NCBI GenBank assembly: GCA_045128275.1
Contig: JBGVRH010000059.1
Coordinates: forward strand, 17,229-81,228
Source: CAMEON01 sp045128275
GTDB taxonomy: Bacteria > Bacillota > Clostridia > Oscillospirales > CAG-272
Reading direction: 5' to 3'
Length of the DNA stretch: 64,000 nucleotides
Below the pieces are notes generated by a model. It searched no databases. It was not told the origin of the DNA and saw only the letters and a program-made list of their open reading frames with translations. Made by a program: the position numbers and the translations under genes. Of this stretch, positions 31,482 through 40,336 are shown one piece after another (the first letter of the stretch is position 1; every line of letters starts with the position of its first letter).

Positions 31482-33539
31482 TTAGTGCAGTCTCGTACCC
31501 TCAGGCACGCGCTCGTCCACGAAGATGACCTGACAGCCGCAGGCGTTGTTGGTGGCGGCCAGCAGCATACCGTTGGAGGTCACGCCCGTGATACGGGTGG
31601 GAGCCAGGTTGGCCAGAACGATGATCTTCTTGCCCAGCAGCTCCTCGGCGGTGTAGTCGTGCTTGATGGAGGACACGATGACGCGCTCGCCGATACCGTC
31701 GTTCAGGGTCAGCTTGTAGCAGGAGTGAGACTTGCGGATCTCCTGCACCTTGACGATCTTGCACACGCGGATATCCATCTTGCCGAACTCGTCGATGGAG
31801 ACCATCTCCTCGGAAATGGGCTGGACGGGGTCAGGCTCGCCGTAGACCTTCTCCACAGGGGCGTTGGCGGCGGCCTCGGCATCGGCTACGGCCTGATCGG
31901 CGGCGATCTCCTCGGCGGTCTGCTCATAGGAGAAGTCCAGGAGACGGACGTAGCGGGCGGGGTCGATGGCGTAGAGGAAGAGGTACAGACGGGGGCCGCG
32001 CTCCTTGTCGATGAGGAGCTTGTAGACGGTCTTGAAGAAGTTGCCCTGGAGACCCTTCAGCTCCTTGTCGGGCTTGTCCTCGCCGAAGACCCGCTTGGGA
32101 ATGGCGTACAGCTCGGCGTTCAGAGCGTCCAGATCGTAGCCGCCTGCGGCCAGATAGGCGTGGAGCAGGGCGATCTCACGCTTCTCCTCGTCGGAGAGGG
32201 TGTTGTAGACCTCAAAGTTGCGGGTCTCGCGCAGTCTGTTGACCTGCTCGGGAGCGCACTGCTCCAGCCAGTACTTGGCGCGGTCGAGACGGCCCATGAA
32301 CTGCTCGGCGGTGTAGGGAGTGCCGATCTTCTCAAAGACGGTCTCCAGCATGGGGACGTTGAAGTCCACGATGGAGCCCAGCTGCACCAGAAGACCCTGG
32401 GGCACGGTGCTGACCTCGTGACCCTCCACCACGCAGTTGTACATGATGGCGGCGTCGCGCTCGTTGCACTTGCCCGCGCGGTAGTCCTCGTACATCTTGT
32501 CGAACTCGAAGTACTGGCGCAGGATACCGTCATCGAAGCAGAAGTCGAAGGCCTTGGTGGGCTCGGTCTTGGAGTAGAGCCACAGAATGACCTCGGGCTC
32601 GTAGAGCTTGAGCATGGTGTCGGGAGTCAGATTCAGACCCGAAGAAGAGGACATCTTGCCCGCCAGACCCTTGATGCCGATGAACTCATAGCCCTGGAAC
32701 AGGGGAGGCTCATAGCCGAAGATCTTCTTGGAAATCACCTTGGCATTGGAGTAGGAGCCGGTGGGCGCGGCGTGATCCTTTCCGCCGGGCTCGAAGTCAA
32801 CGCCCTCGTGTCTCCAGCGCATGGGCCAGTCGATCTTCCAGCCCAGCTTGCAGTTGAAGTTCTCGGTGAAGTTGATGTGGCCGTGGTAGCCGCAACGGCA
32901 GGTGTAGTCGGCCTCGGTGCAGTCATCCGAGATGTTCTCCAGGGTGGTGAAGTCGGTGCCGCACTCGGGGCAGAAGACGGAGACGGGGGAGTACTTGGCC
33001 TTCTCGGCATCGTGCTCGGCGGCTCTCTCCTCCTCGGACTTGGTCATGTCCTTGGTCTTGAAGGAATCCAGGATCTCAAAGATCTCCTCGCGCTTGCGGA
33101 GGGACTCGATGATGGCCTGGGTGTACGCGCCGGAACGGTACATGGATCCCTGATGGCGGTAGTCCATCTCAATGCCGAACTTCTTCATGGACTCGGTGAA
33201 CTCGGCCTTGAAATGCTCGGCGTAGTTGGCGTGACAGCCCCAAGGATCGGGCATGTCCACGTAGGGGGTACCGATGTACTTGTCGTAAGCGTCGCCCACA
33301 ACGGCCTGCACGTTGGCAGGGATCTTGCGGCAACGGTCAAAGTCATCCCAGGAGAACAGAAGGCGAGCCTTCTTGCCCTGCTTCTCGATGGCCTTGCAGA
33401 CAAAGAGGGAGGTGGCGATATCGCGGAAGTTACCGATATGCACCGAGCCCGAGGGGCTGATGCCCGCGGCGCAGACGTACTCTTCCTTTTCGGGGTTTCT
33501 GGCGATCACTCTCTGGGCGATCTCTTCTGACCAATGCAT
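31482..33539 (-). CDS. lysS: Class I lysyl-tRNA synthetase with C-terminal tRNA-binding domain
   Basis: Charges tRNA-Lys using a class I (Rossmann) catalytic core, the form typical of archaea and some bacteria. The 685 residues show YVCAAGISPSGSVHIGNFRD (class I HIGH-type motif, about residues 18-37), LLFSWDDFDRCRKIP, DPWGCHANYAEHF, a zinc-like FCPECG...CRCGYHGH, DWPMRWRHEGVDFEPGGKDH and KMSSSSG (KMSKS equivalent). These segments match class I LysRS, not MetRS. The last ~105 residues (MDIRVCKIVKVQEIRKSHSC, LLGKKIIVLANLAPTRITGV, MLLAA) form an OB-fold tRNA-binding domain of the Trbp111/EMAP-II type usually found at the MetRS C terminus; the core alone would be about 530 residues. AAAGGAG precedes ATG 33537-33539. 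It could be mislabelled as metG by a search that weights the C-terminal domain. Confidence 0.92.
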   Translation of the reverse strand: MHWSEEIAQRVIARNPEKEEYVCAAGISPSGSVHIGNFRDIATSLFVCKAIEKQGKKARLLFSWDDFDRCRKIPANVQAVVGDAYDKYIGTPYVDMPDPWGCHANYAEHFKAEFTESMKKFGIEMDYRHQGSMYRSGAYTQAIIESLRKREEIFEILDSFKTKDMTKSEEERAAEHDAEKAKYSPVSVFCPECGTDFTTLENISDDCTEADYTCRCGYHGHINFTENFNCKLGWKIDWPMRWRHEGVDFEPGGKDHAAPTGSYSNAKVISKKIFGYEPPLFQGYEFIGIKGLAGKMSSSSGLNLTPDTMLKLYEPEVILWLYSKTEPTKAFDFCFDDGILRQYFEFDKMYEDYRAGKCNERDAAIMYNCVVEGHEVSTVPQGLLVQLGSIVDFNVPMLETVFEKIGTPYTAEQFMGRLDRAKYWLEQCAPEQVNRLRETRNFEVYNTLSDEEKREIALLHAYLAAGGYDLDALNAELYAIPKRVFGEDKPDKELKGLQGNFFKTVYKLLIDKERGPRLYLFLYAIDPARYVRLLDFSYEQTAEEIAADQAVADAEAAANAPVEKVYGEPDPVQPISEEMVSIDEFGKMDIRVCKIVKVQEIRKSHSCYKLTLNDGIGERVIVSSIKHDYTAEELLGKKIIVLANLAPTRITGVTSNGMLLAATNNACGCQVIFVDERVPEGTRLH

Positions 33540-33609
33540 AGCTGGTCTCCTTTCTCTGTATATGGCATAAAAGTTTTCAAATAAAATGTGAATGACACAT
33601 AGATAATAT

Positions 33610-33638
33610 AGTATAACACATTTTTTCGCGCTTTGCAA
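33610..33638 (-). promoter_or_regulatory. Sigma-A promoter of lysS
   Basis: TTGCAA and TATACT with a 17-base spacer on the minus strand, about 70 bases upstream of the start. No T-box fits in the leader. Confidence 0.75.
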
Positions 33639-33639
33639 G

Positions 33640-33869
33640 AGGATGACGCGATTTTTTTGCCCTCACATAAGGAAAAAATTTGAGTGAATGCCCGTAGCTT
33701 TCGGTACATAAACACCAAATTCTCGCGCCAAACTATGATTGGACGAAAACGCCGCCGCGCGGACACGGTACCGCCCGGACGTTTCCGCCGCGGGTGCTTC
33801 GCGTACAAGCCCTCGCATACAAATCGAGGCGGTACCCACCGTACCCTTCGGAAAGGATAGGTTTCTCAC
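33640..33869. other. Gene-free stretch upstream of the DUF378 gene
   Basis: About 230 bases with no coding frame I trust. The second half is GC-rich and can pair ACGGTACCGCC (about 33765) with GGCGGTACC (about 33830), enclosing CCGCCGCGGG and similar short stems. This may be a structured leader, but no known riboswitch was recognised. Confidence 0.4.
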
Positions 33870-34085
33870 ATGATGATCTTGGATCGCATCGCGCTGATTG
33901 TTTCCATCATCGGCGCGCTCAACTGGGGCAGCATCGGTCTGTTCCAATTCGATCTCGTTTCTTGGGTATGCGGCGGGGCCTCCACCGTGGTCGCCCGCAT
34001 CATCTATACCGTAGTCGCTCTGGCAGGCGTGTGGTGCATCTCCCTGCTCTTCCGCTCCCGCGATTACGCCCTGGAGGACCAGTAA
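33870..34085 (+). CDS. DUF378 small membrane protein
   Basis: A 71-residue protein with two membrane segments and the DUF378 pattern: LDRIALIVSIIGALNWGSIG, FQFDLVSWVCGG, then SRIIYTxVxLAGxW-like VARIIYTVVALAGVWCISLL. The family is widespread in Firmicutes and its function is unknown. GGAAAGGA precedes two adjacent ATG codons; the first is used here. It is a single-gene unit with a terminator directly after it. Confidence 0.9.
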   Translation: MMILDRIALIVSIIGALNWGSIGLFQFDLVSWVCGGASTVVARIIYTVVALAGVWCISLLFRSRDYALEDQ

Positions 34086-34098
34086 GCCTCCCGCCCCG

Positions 34099-34133
34099 AC
34101 CGCCGTCCGCCTTTCGCGGATGGCGGTTTTTTG
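34099..34133 (+). terminator. Intrinsic terminator of the DUF378 gene
   Basis: A 12-bp stem ACCGCCGTCCGC/GCGGATGGCGGT (one G-T pair) followed by TTTTTT. Confidence 0.92.
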
Positions 34134-34140
34134 TGTGGAG

Positions 34141-34354
34141 TTCAAATTGCAGTTTATGGGGAACGAGGGGCTCTGCCCCTGACCCCCGCTTAAACCCTTC
34201 TTGAAAGAAGGGTTTAAGAATCCCAAGAACTTTCAAAAAGGCATTGACAAGCCAAAAGATTTGACAGTGGGAAGCATAGGGGAACCCCCCATGGGGCCCC
34301 TTCCCCATTGGTATCGGCATGGTTATTTACCTCACCGACAAACCCCAATTTGAA
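34141..34354. repeat. Dispersed element B with GAGGGGCTCTGCCCCT core
   Basis: The left end TTCAAATTGCAGTTT (34141) and the right end CGACAAACCCCAATTTGAA (34336-34354) are inverted copies. The body matches the element at 63841-64000 along most of its length: GAACGAGGGGCTCTGCCCCT, a 13-bp hairpin with a GA loop (34190-34217), CAAAACTTTCAAAAAG-like sequence, and CCCCATGGGGCCCCTTCC. It is noncoding and lies between convergent transcription units. Confidence 0.8.
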
Positions 34355-34361
34355 GACCCGA

Positions 34362-34397
34362 CAAAAAACAGCCGACGGACGCACATCCATCGGCTGT
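34362..34397 (-). terminator. Intrinsic terminator of the yybS-to-ftsH operon
   Basis: A 12-bp stem ACAGCCGACGGA/TCCATCGGCTGT followed on the minus strand by TTTTTTG, 16 bases beyond the ftsH stop. Confidence 0.9.
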
Positions 34398-34413
34398 TGT
34401 GATTCAGTTGCGA

Positions 34414-36600
34414 TCAGTCCTTATCCTCGGGACGGTTGTAATCGAAGGGATTCTCACCGCCGTTGTTCTCGGGGCTGTAGTCGAAGGGGTTGGCCTTGCT
34501 GTCGTCCGACTTGGACTCCTCGGCGGGGGTCTCGGATGCCTCGGACTTCTTGCTCTTCTCGGCGGCCTTCTTCTTCTCGTTGGCCTCGCGGGAAGCCCGC
34601 TCCTTCTCGGCGGCGATCTCCTCGATCATCTCCACGGTAACGTACTCGTTCTCCATGACGGCCTTGAACTGGTCGCCGTCCATGTCCTCGTGACCCAAGA
34701 GGTACTCCGCGATGAAGTGGAGCTTACCGATGTGGGTAGCCAGCAGGGACTTGGCGCGGTCGTAGGCCTCGGAAATGATGGCGTGGATCTCCTCGTCGAT
34801 CACCGCGGCCATAGCCTCGGAGTAGTCGGCGTTGGAGGAGAAGTCACGGCCCAGGAACACCTCGTTCTGATCCGAGCCGAAGCGGCGGGGACCCAGCTTA
34901 TCCGACATACCGAAGAGGGTGACCATGCGCTTGGCGGTCTCGGTGGCATGCTGGATATCCGAGTAGGCACCGCTGGTGACGTCCCCGAAGATGATCTCTT
35001 CGGCGGCACGTCCGCCCAGGCCCATGGCGATCTCGTTCTTGTAGTCCTGCTTGTACATCTGGTAGCGATCCGCCTCGGGACGGAAGCTGGTGTAGCCCAA
35101 AGCACCCCGGCCCGTGGGGACGATGGTGATCATGTGGACGGGATCGCAGCCCACCAGGTAGCCCACCACGGCGTGACCCGCCTCGTGGTACGCGGTGTTC
35201 TTCTTCTCGGCGTCGCTCATGACGTTGGTCTTCTTCTTGGGACCCATGATGATCTTGTTCAGGGCATCCTCGATCTCCTCCATGCCGATGAGGCTCTTGT
35301 TGTGTCGGGCAGACAGCAGAGCGGCCTCGTTGAGGAGGTTAGCCAGGTCGGCACCCGTAAAGCCTACGGTGATCTTGGCCACGCGGGCGAGATCCACACC
35401 GGGCTCCAGGGGCTTGTTGCGGGCGTGAACCTTCAGAATGTCCTCGCGTCCCTTGAGGTTGGGGCGGTTGACCTGGATCTGACGGTCGAAGCGGCCGGGA
35501 CGGAGCAGTGCGGGATCCAGGACGTCGGCGCGGTTGGTGGCGGCGATGACCACGATGCCCTCGTGAGAGCCGAAGCCGTCCATCTCCACCAGCAGCTGGT
35601 TCAGGGTCTGCTCGCGCTCGTCGTGACCGCCGCCCAGACCTGTGCCTCTCTGGCGGCCGACGGCATCGATCTCGTCGATGAAGATGATGGCCGATCCTGC
35701 CTTGCGGGCGGTATCGAACAGGTCGCGGACACGGGACGCGCCCACGCCCACGTACATCTCCACGAAGTCGGAGCCCGAGATGGAGAAGAAGGGAACGCCT
35801 GCCTCGCCTGCCACAGCCTTTGCAAGGAGGGTCTTACCCGTACCGGGAGGGCCCATGAGCAGAACGCCATGGGGAATGCGCGCGCCCAGACGGGCGAACT
35901 TGGTGGGAGCCTTGAGGTAATCCACGATCTCCACCAGCTCTTCCTTTTCCTCGTCAGCGCCGGCTACGTCGCGGAAGGTGATCTTGTTCTTGTCATCGGT
36001 AGGCATCTTGACGTGGGCCTTACCGAAGCCGCCCATCTTGGCACCGCCGGGGCCGCCGTTCTGCATCATCTTCTTCATGGCGAAGTAGTACAGAGCGATG
36101 AGGGCCACCACCACCAGGATGGCGGGGATGAAGGAGACCCACCAGGGGAAGCTGTTGGCGGGGCGGATGTCGTAGCTGTCCAGGATGCCCACGCCGTTGC
36201 CCGCCTTGGCCTGCTCCACCGACAGCTGGTCGATGTAGGTCAGTCGGGAGGCGGAGATGTCCGCCAGCTTGATCTGCTTGTTGTCACCCAGCTTCAGCTC
36301 CACGCCCTCGGGAAGGGTGTAGTCCACGTTCCCCTCGCTGTCGGTGGGGAAGGTGACGATATTTCCCTGGGTATCCAGGAAATTACCGCTTGCGTCCCGC
36401 TCAAAGAGGCGGTAGATGAGGTAGCCTCTGCTGTAATCGATGGTATAGGTAGCCACGTCACCCTCCACCAGGGAGGCGACGAAATCCGCCTCGGTGACCT
36501 TCTCCTGCCCGCCCGTGGTACTGCGGTAGAACAGCGCGATGGCGCCGATCAGCACGGCGATGGCCAGGGCGTAGCCGAGAAAGAGTTTGAAATTCTTCAT
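34414..36600 (-). CDS. ftsH: ATP-dependent zinc metalloprotease FtsH
   Basis: Membrane-anchored AAA+ protease degrading misfolded membrane and regulatory proteins. The 728-residue protein has an N-terminal span (LFLGYALAIAVLIGAIALFY), an extracytoplasmic domain of about 140 residues, a second span (WVSFIPAILVVVALIALYYF), then the AAA domain with GPPGTGKTLLAKAV (Walker A), FIDEIDAVGRQRG (Walker B), a second region of homology including NRPDVLDPALLRPGRFDRQ-like sequence, and the protease zinc site HEAGH. The C-terminal tail is Lys/Glu/Ser-rich. Start MKNFKLFLGY (36598-36600) follows AGGAGG. It is the last gene of the minus-strand operon beginning with yybS; the usual tilS-hpt-ftsH order is kept. 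Confidence 0.97.
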   Translation of the reverse strand: MKNFKLFLGYALAIAVLIGAIALFYRSTTGGQEKVTEADFVASLVEGDVATYTIDYSRGYLIYRLFERDASGNFLDTQGNIVTFPTDSEGNVDYTLPEGVELKLGDNKQIKLADISASRLTYIDQLSVEQAKAGNGVGILDSYDIRPANSFPWWVSFIPAILVVVALIALYYFAMKKMMQNGGPGGAKMGGFGKAHVKMPTDDKNKITFRDVAGADEEKEELVEIVDYLKAPTKFARLGARIPHGVLLMGPPGTGKTLLAKAVAGEAGVPFFSISGSDFVEMYVGVGASRVRDLFDTARKAGSAIIFIDEIDAVGRQRGTGLGGGHDEREQTLNQLLVEMDGFGSHEGIVVIAATNRADVLDPALLRPGRFDRQIQVNRPNLKGREDILKVHARNKPLEPGVDLARVAKITVGFTGADLANLLNEAALLSARHNKSLIGMEEIEDALNKIIMGPKKKTNVMSDAEKKNTAYHEAGHAVVGYLVGCDPVHMITIVPTGRGALGYTSFRPEADRYQMYKQDYKNEIAMGLGGRAAEEIIFGDVTSGAYSDIQHATETAKRMVTLFGMSDKLGPRRFGSDQNEVFLGRDFSSNADYSEAMAAVIDEEIHAIISEAYDRAKSLLATHIGKLHFIAEYLLGHEDMDGDQFKAVMENEYVTVEMIEEIAAEKERASREANEKKKAAEKSKKSEASETPAEESKSDDSKANPFDYSPENNGGENPFDYNRPEDKD

Positions 36601-36784
36601 TATATCCTCCAATCGTTGCCGAAATTTGTTATCTGGCAGGCTTGGCGGGCCTGCTCTCCATACGCGCGGCCCTTTGTGAGGCCGCGGAAATGACACAGTG
36701 TTAAGTATAACACACGACTATGAATTTTCTATGAAATCCATTTTATATTCCCGTGAAAGTTTTTCCACAGGGAATCGAGTAGCC

Positions 36785-37354
36785 TTACTTTTCGTAGACC
36801 TCTCTCCTGAGAACACCCACGAAGGGGAGGTTGCGGTACTTCTCGTCGTAGTCCAGTCCAAAGCCGATGACGAATTCGTCGGGGATGGTGGCACCGCAGA
36901 AGTCGGGCACGAATTCCACCTCGCGGCGGGAGGGCTTATCCAACAGGGTGCAGGTGCGCACGCTGTGGGCGTTGCGGTTCTTGAGAAGCTGGGTCAGACG
37001 GGACAGGGTGCGGCCCGAGTCTATGATATCCTCCACAACCAGAAGGTCAATATCCTGGAGATCATCCCGCTTGAGATCCAGGGAGATCTTGATCTCACCC
37101 GAGGTCTTGGTACCCGCGCCGTAGGAGGAGACCTTCATGAATTCCAGCTCCAGGGGCAGGGGCAGACGCTTCATCAGCTCGGCGGCGAAGGGCATAGAGC
37201 CCTTGAGGATGACCACCATGACCAGACGGCGGTTGCTGTCCTTGTAGGTGTCCAGGATTTCGGCGGCCAGGCGGTCGCAGATGGCGGCGATCTCCTGCTC
37301 GGAGACCAGGGTTCTGGCGCAATCGTTGTAGATGGCTGGCATGTTATTTTCCAT
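36785..37354 (-). CDS. hpt: Hypoxanthine phosphoribosyltransferase
   Basis: Purine-salvage enzyme joining hypoxanthine or guanine to PRPP. The 189-residue protein has the type I phosphoribosyltransferase PRPP loop LLVVEDIIDSGRTLSRL (about residues 104-120), the flexible-loop SSYGAGTKTSGEIK, the PPi-binding VVILKGSMPFAAEL and the base-binding C terminus PDEFVIGFGLDYDEKYRNLP. AAAGGA lies 13 bases from ATG 37352, slightly far, so the ATG at 37340-37342 (MPAIYND) is an alternative start. It lies between tilS and ftsH, as in other Firmicutes. Confidence 0.95.
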   Translation of the reverse strand: MENNMPAIYNDCARTLVSEQEIAAICDRLAAEILDTYKDSNRRLVMVVILKGSMPFAAELMKRLPLPLELEFMKVSSYGAGTKTSGEIKISLDLKRDDLQDIDLLVVEDIIDSGRTLSRLTQLLKNRNAHSVRTCTLLDKPSRREVEFVPDFCGATIPDEFVIGFGLDYDEKYRNLPFVGVLRREVYEK

Positions 37355-37386
37355 GGTATGTAGTATGTCCTTTCACGGAATGAAAA

Positions 37387-38820
37387 TTACAGGGAATGGC
37401 GGTCTCGGGGATACCGAACCGTGATCCGCAGGCAGGGACCCTCCTCGGGGGTAGGGTATCCGTCCCGATAGACGGCGCGGGGGTACCACAGGGGCGATCC
37501 GTCGGGCAGACAGATCAGGGGAATACGATCTCGGTGGTGGAGGGGAATGCCCTTTTCGTTCAGAACCTTTTTCAGTTTCTTGTGCATCCCGTGGGAGAGG
37601 ATGATATCCCCCTCCTGCCGTTTTCGTGCCAGCAGGGGCGTGGGAAGCTCGGCGGGGAACACCGCAGAGGCGTAGACGTCGTAGCCCTTGGCAGGGGGCA
37701 GAGGTGTGTCGGCATGCTCCACCGTGACCGAGAAGCCCGAGGCCAGAAGCGTCTCTCCCTCGGCCAGGGGCACGGGCTCGTCGGAGAGGGGAGGCAGGCT
37801 TGCTTCCTCGGCGGGGAGCATATACAGGAACTCACCCCGCACCACCGCGCGGATGCCGCCGGGGAGATCCAGTCCCGATTCGGGAATGGCCTTGCGCCCC
37901 AGCTCCAAAAGCGCGTGCAGCTGGACGGAGGACAAAAACAGCTCGGTTTCGGCACCCCGATGGTGCAGACGCAGGGTATTCCGGTAGAGCACCATGAGCA
38001 TCCGCTTGGAGAGGGAAGGACTGAAATGCTCCAGATCCGATAGGGACACGGCCTCGCCTCCGGGGGCGACGGTGCGGCCCACGCTTTGCTCGGCCTGATA
38101 CCACAGGTAATCCTCGTCCTCCTCCGCGGCGTGAGCCATGCGAGCGGCGGCGCGCTGGGGGGCGTCCTCGCCCGCGATCGCCTCCAGCTCGGGGATGACG
38201 GTATGGCGGATACGGTTGCGGATGCAATGATCCTCCAGGTTGGTGGAGTCGGTGACGAAGTCCAGGGAAAGCTCCTCGCAGGCGGCCAGGATGTCCCGCT
38301 TGGTAAAGTCCAGGAGGGGACGGTGAACCAGCTTGATCTGCCTGTCGGTCCAGTATCCCAGCATACGGGTGGTGGGAATGCCGCGCATGCCCCGCGTGCC
38401 GCTTCCGCGGATGAGCTGGGCCAGTACGGTTTCCAGATTGTCGTCGGCGTGGTGAGCGGTCAGGAGGATCCCGATCCCCCTCTCGTCCATGACCCGTCCG
38501 AAGAAACCGTACCGCGCTCTGCGGGCGACGGTCTCCATGCTCTCCCCGGTCTCCTCAGCCATGGTGGGGATATTCACCCGCTCACAGATCAGCTCCACGC
38601 CAAGACCTTCGCAGACCTTGCGGCAGAAGGCCTCGTCGCGGTCAGCCTCCTCCCCGCGGATGCCGTGGTGGAGGTGGAGGGCGATCACATGGCTGCGTCC
38701 GTCCTCCCCAAGCCGCTCCAAAAGGGCGCGGACAGTCAGCTCCAGCAGGAGTCTGGAATCCGCGCCGCCCGAGAAGGCGACGGCGTATGAGGGGGAGTCG
38801 GGAAGGGTGAAGGGAAGCAT
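37387..38820 (-). CDS. tilS: tRNA(Ile)-lysidine synthase
   Basis: Modifies C34 of the CAT-anticodon tRNA-Ile to lysidine using ATP. The 477-residue protein has the PP-loop motif AFSGGADSRLLLEL (about residues 14-27), HLHHGIRGEEADRDEAFCR, the LTAHHADDNLETVLAQLIRGSG region and the C-terminal TilS domains (EGDIILSHGMHKKLKKVLNE, IPLHHRDRIPLI, VPRDGSPLWYP-like sequence). Length fits the two-domain bacterial form. ATG 38818-38820 is 30 bases after dnaB, in a continuous operon. An essential function is expected. Confidence 0.94.
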   Translation of the reverse strand: MLPFTLPDSPSYAVAFSGGADSRLLLELTVRALLERLGEDGRSHVIALHLHHGIRGEEADRDEAFCRKVCEGLGVELICERVNIPTMAEETGESMETVARRARYGFFGRVMDERGIGILLTAHHADDNLETVLAQLIRGSGTRGMRGIPTTRMLGYWTDRQIKLVHRPLLDFTKRDILAACEELSLDFVTDSTNLEDHCIRNRIRHTVIPELEAIAGEDAPQRAAARMAHAAEEDEDYLWYQAEQSVGRTVAPGGEAVSLSDLEHFSPSLSKRMLMVLYRNTLRLHHRGAETELFLSSVQLHALLELGRKAIPESGLDLPGGIRAVVRGEFLYMLPAEEASLPPLSDEPVPLAEGETLLASGFSVTVEHADTPLPPAKGYDVYASAVFPAELPTPLLARKRQEGDIILSHGMHKKLKKVLNEKGIPLHHRDRIPLICLPDGSPLWYPRAVYRDGYPTPEEGPCLRITVRYPRDRHSL

Positions 38821-38850
38821 AATGTTATCCTTATATCAATATGCGTGAGG

Positions 38851-40224
38851 TCAGGAGGGGATCTGACTCTCGTCCGCCAGGGTGCGGAACTTGGTGTAGC
38901 GGCCTACCCAGCCCATCTTGACGGTGCCGGTGGAGCCGTGACGGTTCTTGGCGATGATGACCTCGGCGATGGAGGCGGCGGCATCCGAGTTGGGGTCGGA
39001 GGACTCGTTGGTCTTGTAGTACTCGTCGCGGTAGAGGAAGAGAACCACGTCGGCGTCCTGCTCGATGGATCCCGATTCACGGAGGTCGGACATCATAGGC
39101 CGCTTGTCGTTACGGGACTCGGGGCCTCGGGACAGCTGGGAGCAGCAGATGACGGGGACGTTCAGCTCCTTGGCCATGAGCTTCATGGCACGGGAGATCT
39201 CGGCCACCTCCTGGACACGGTTATCGTTGCGGCTGTCGCCCTGCATGAGCTGGAGGTAGTCGATGACCACCAGGCCAAGGTTCTTGACGCGGCGGAGCTT
39301 GGCCTTCATGCCCGTGGCGGTGATGCCAGCGGTATCGTCAATGAGAATATCGCACTTGGCCAGTCGGGAGGTGGCGATGGCGATGTTCTCCCAGTCCTCG
39401 TCCTTCAGCTCGCCGGTACGCATGGCGTAGCTATCCACCATGGCCTCGGAGGAGATGATACGGTTGACCAGCTGCTCGGCGGACATCTCGAGAGAGAACA
39501 TGCACACCGTCTTGCCGGTGAGGGCAGCCACGTTGGTACCGATGTTCAGACAGAAGGAGGTCTTTCCCATACCGGGACGGGCACCCACCAGAATGAGGTC
39601 GGACTTACCCATACCCGCCAGCACTCGATCCAGCCCCGAAAAGCCGGTGGAGGTACCCTGGGAGGCTTCCTTATCGGTGTTCAGCTCGTGGAGGTGGGCG
39701 TAGACGTCCCCGATGACCTCGCGGATGTGGCGGAAGTTCTTGGTGTCCTTGCCCTGGGCGATGGCGAAGATCTTGTTCTCGGCGGAGTCCAGCACGTGAG
39801 CCACGTCGTCCTGCTCGGAGTAGGCCACGTCGGTGACCTCCTCGCAAGCCCCGATGAGCTGACGGAGGACGCTCTTGTCCTTGACGATGCGGGCATAGTC
39901 CTTGACGTTGAGGGCATTGGGAACCACCTCGGCGATGGTGCGGATGTACTGCTCACCGCCCGACTTGGTATAGATGCCCTTCTGCACCAGCATATCGATG
40001 AGGGTGACCACGTCGATATCGCGGCTGGTGAGGAACAGCTCGTGCATGGCGGCATAGATCTGCTGATGCTCCTCCATGTAGAAGTCGGTCACCGCCACCA
40101 GATCCGCCACCTCGTTGAAGGACTCGGGATCCACCAGCACAGCACCCAGCAGGGACTGCTCGGCGATGAGGGAGAAGGGTAGCTTGCGTACCAGAGAATC
40201 GGATGCGTTTGCGTTATCGTTCAT
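38851..40224 (-). CDS. dnaB: Replicative DNA helicase DnaB
   Basis: Hexameric 5'-3' helicase of the replication fork. The 457 residues contain the N-terminal helical domain (PFSLIAEQSLLGAVLVDPES), the linker, and a RecA-like ATPase: GARPGMGKTSFCLNI (Walker A, about residue 212), EMSAEQLVNRIISSEA, VVIDYLQLMQG (Walker B), CCSQLSRGPESRNDKRPMMS (given as its start) and DLRESGSIEQDADVVLFLYRD, then the arginine finger region. No intein is present. It follows rplI by 112 bases containing GC hairpins (GGCGGC-N5-GCCGCC at about 40302), the longest gap in the operon. Confidence 0.97.
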   Translation of the reverse strand: MNDNANASDSLVRKLPFSLIAEQSLLGAVLVDPESFNEVADLVAVTDFYMEEHQQIYAAMHELFLTSRDIDVVTLIDMLVQKGIYTKSGGEQYIRTIAEVVPNALNVKDYARIVKDKSVLRQLIGACEEVTDVAYSEQDDVAHVLDSAENKIFAIAQGKDTKNFRHIREVIGDVYAHLHELNTDKEASQGTSTGFSGLDRVLAGMGKSDLILVGARPGMGKTSFCLNIGTNVAALTGKTVCMFSLEMSAEQLVNRIISSEAMVDSYAMRTGELKDEDWENIAIATSRLAKCDILIDDTAGITATGMKAKLRRVKNLGLVVIDYLQLMQGDSRNDNRVQEVAEISRAMKLMAKELNVPVICCSQLSRGPESRNDKRPMMSDLRESGSIEQDADVVLFLYRDEYYKTNESSDPNSDAAASIAEVIIAKNRHGSTGTVKMGWVGRYTKFRTLADESQIPS

Positions 40225-40336
40225 AATTTTCCGTATCCTTTGCTTGGGAAGGGGGGATTCCCCTGCTTTTTGCGGGATCCTCCAATCAAGGATCCTATGT
40301 AGCGGCGGCGATCAGCCGCCACGGGTCCGGGACGTC

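Noticed and set aside
31482..33539. Methionyl-tRNA synthetase
   Set aside because: The C-terminal domain suggests MetRS, but the catalytic core has class I LysRS signatures throughout.
33640..33869. Known riboswitch upstream of the DUF378 gene
   Set aside because: Pairing is possible, but no conserved aptamer block was recognised.
31470..36693. Long plus-strand frames opposite lysS and ftsH
   Set aside because: Same shadow effect; the minus-strand proteins are unambiguous.
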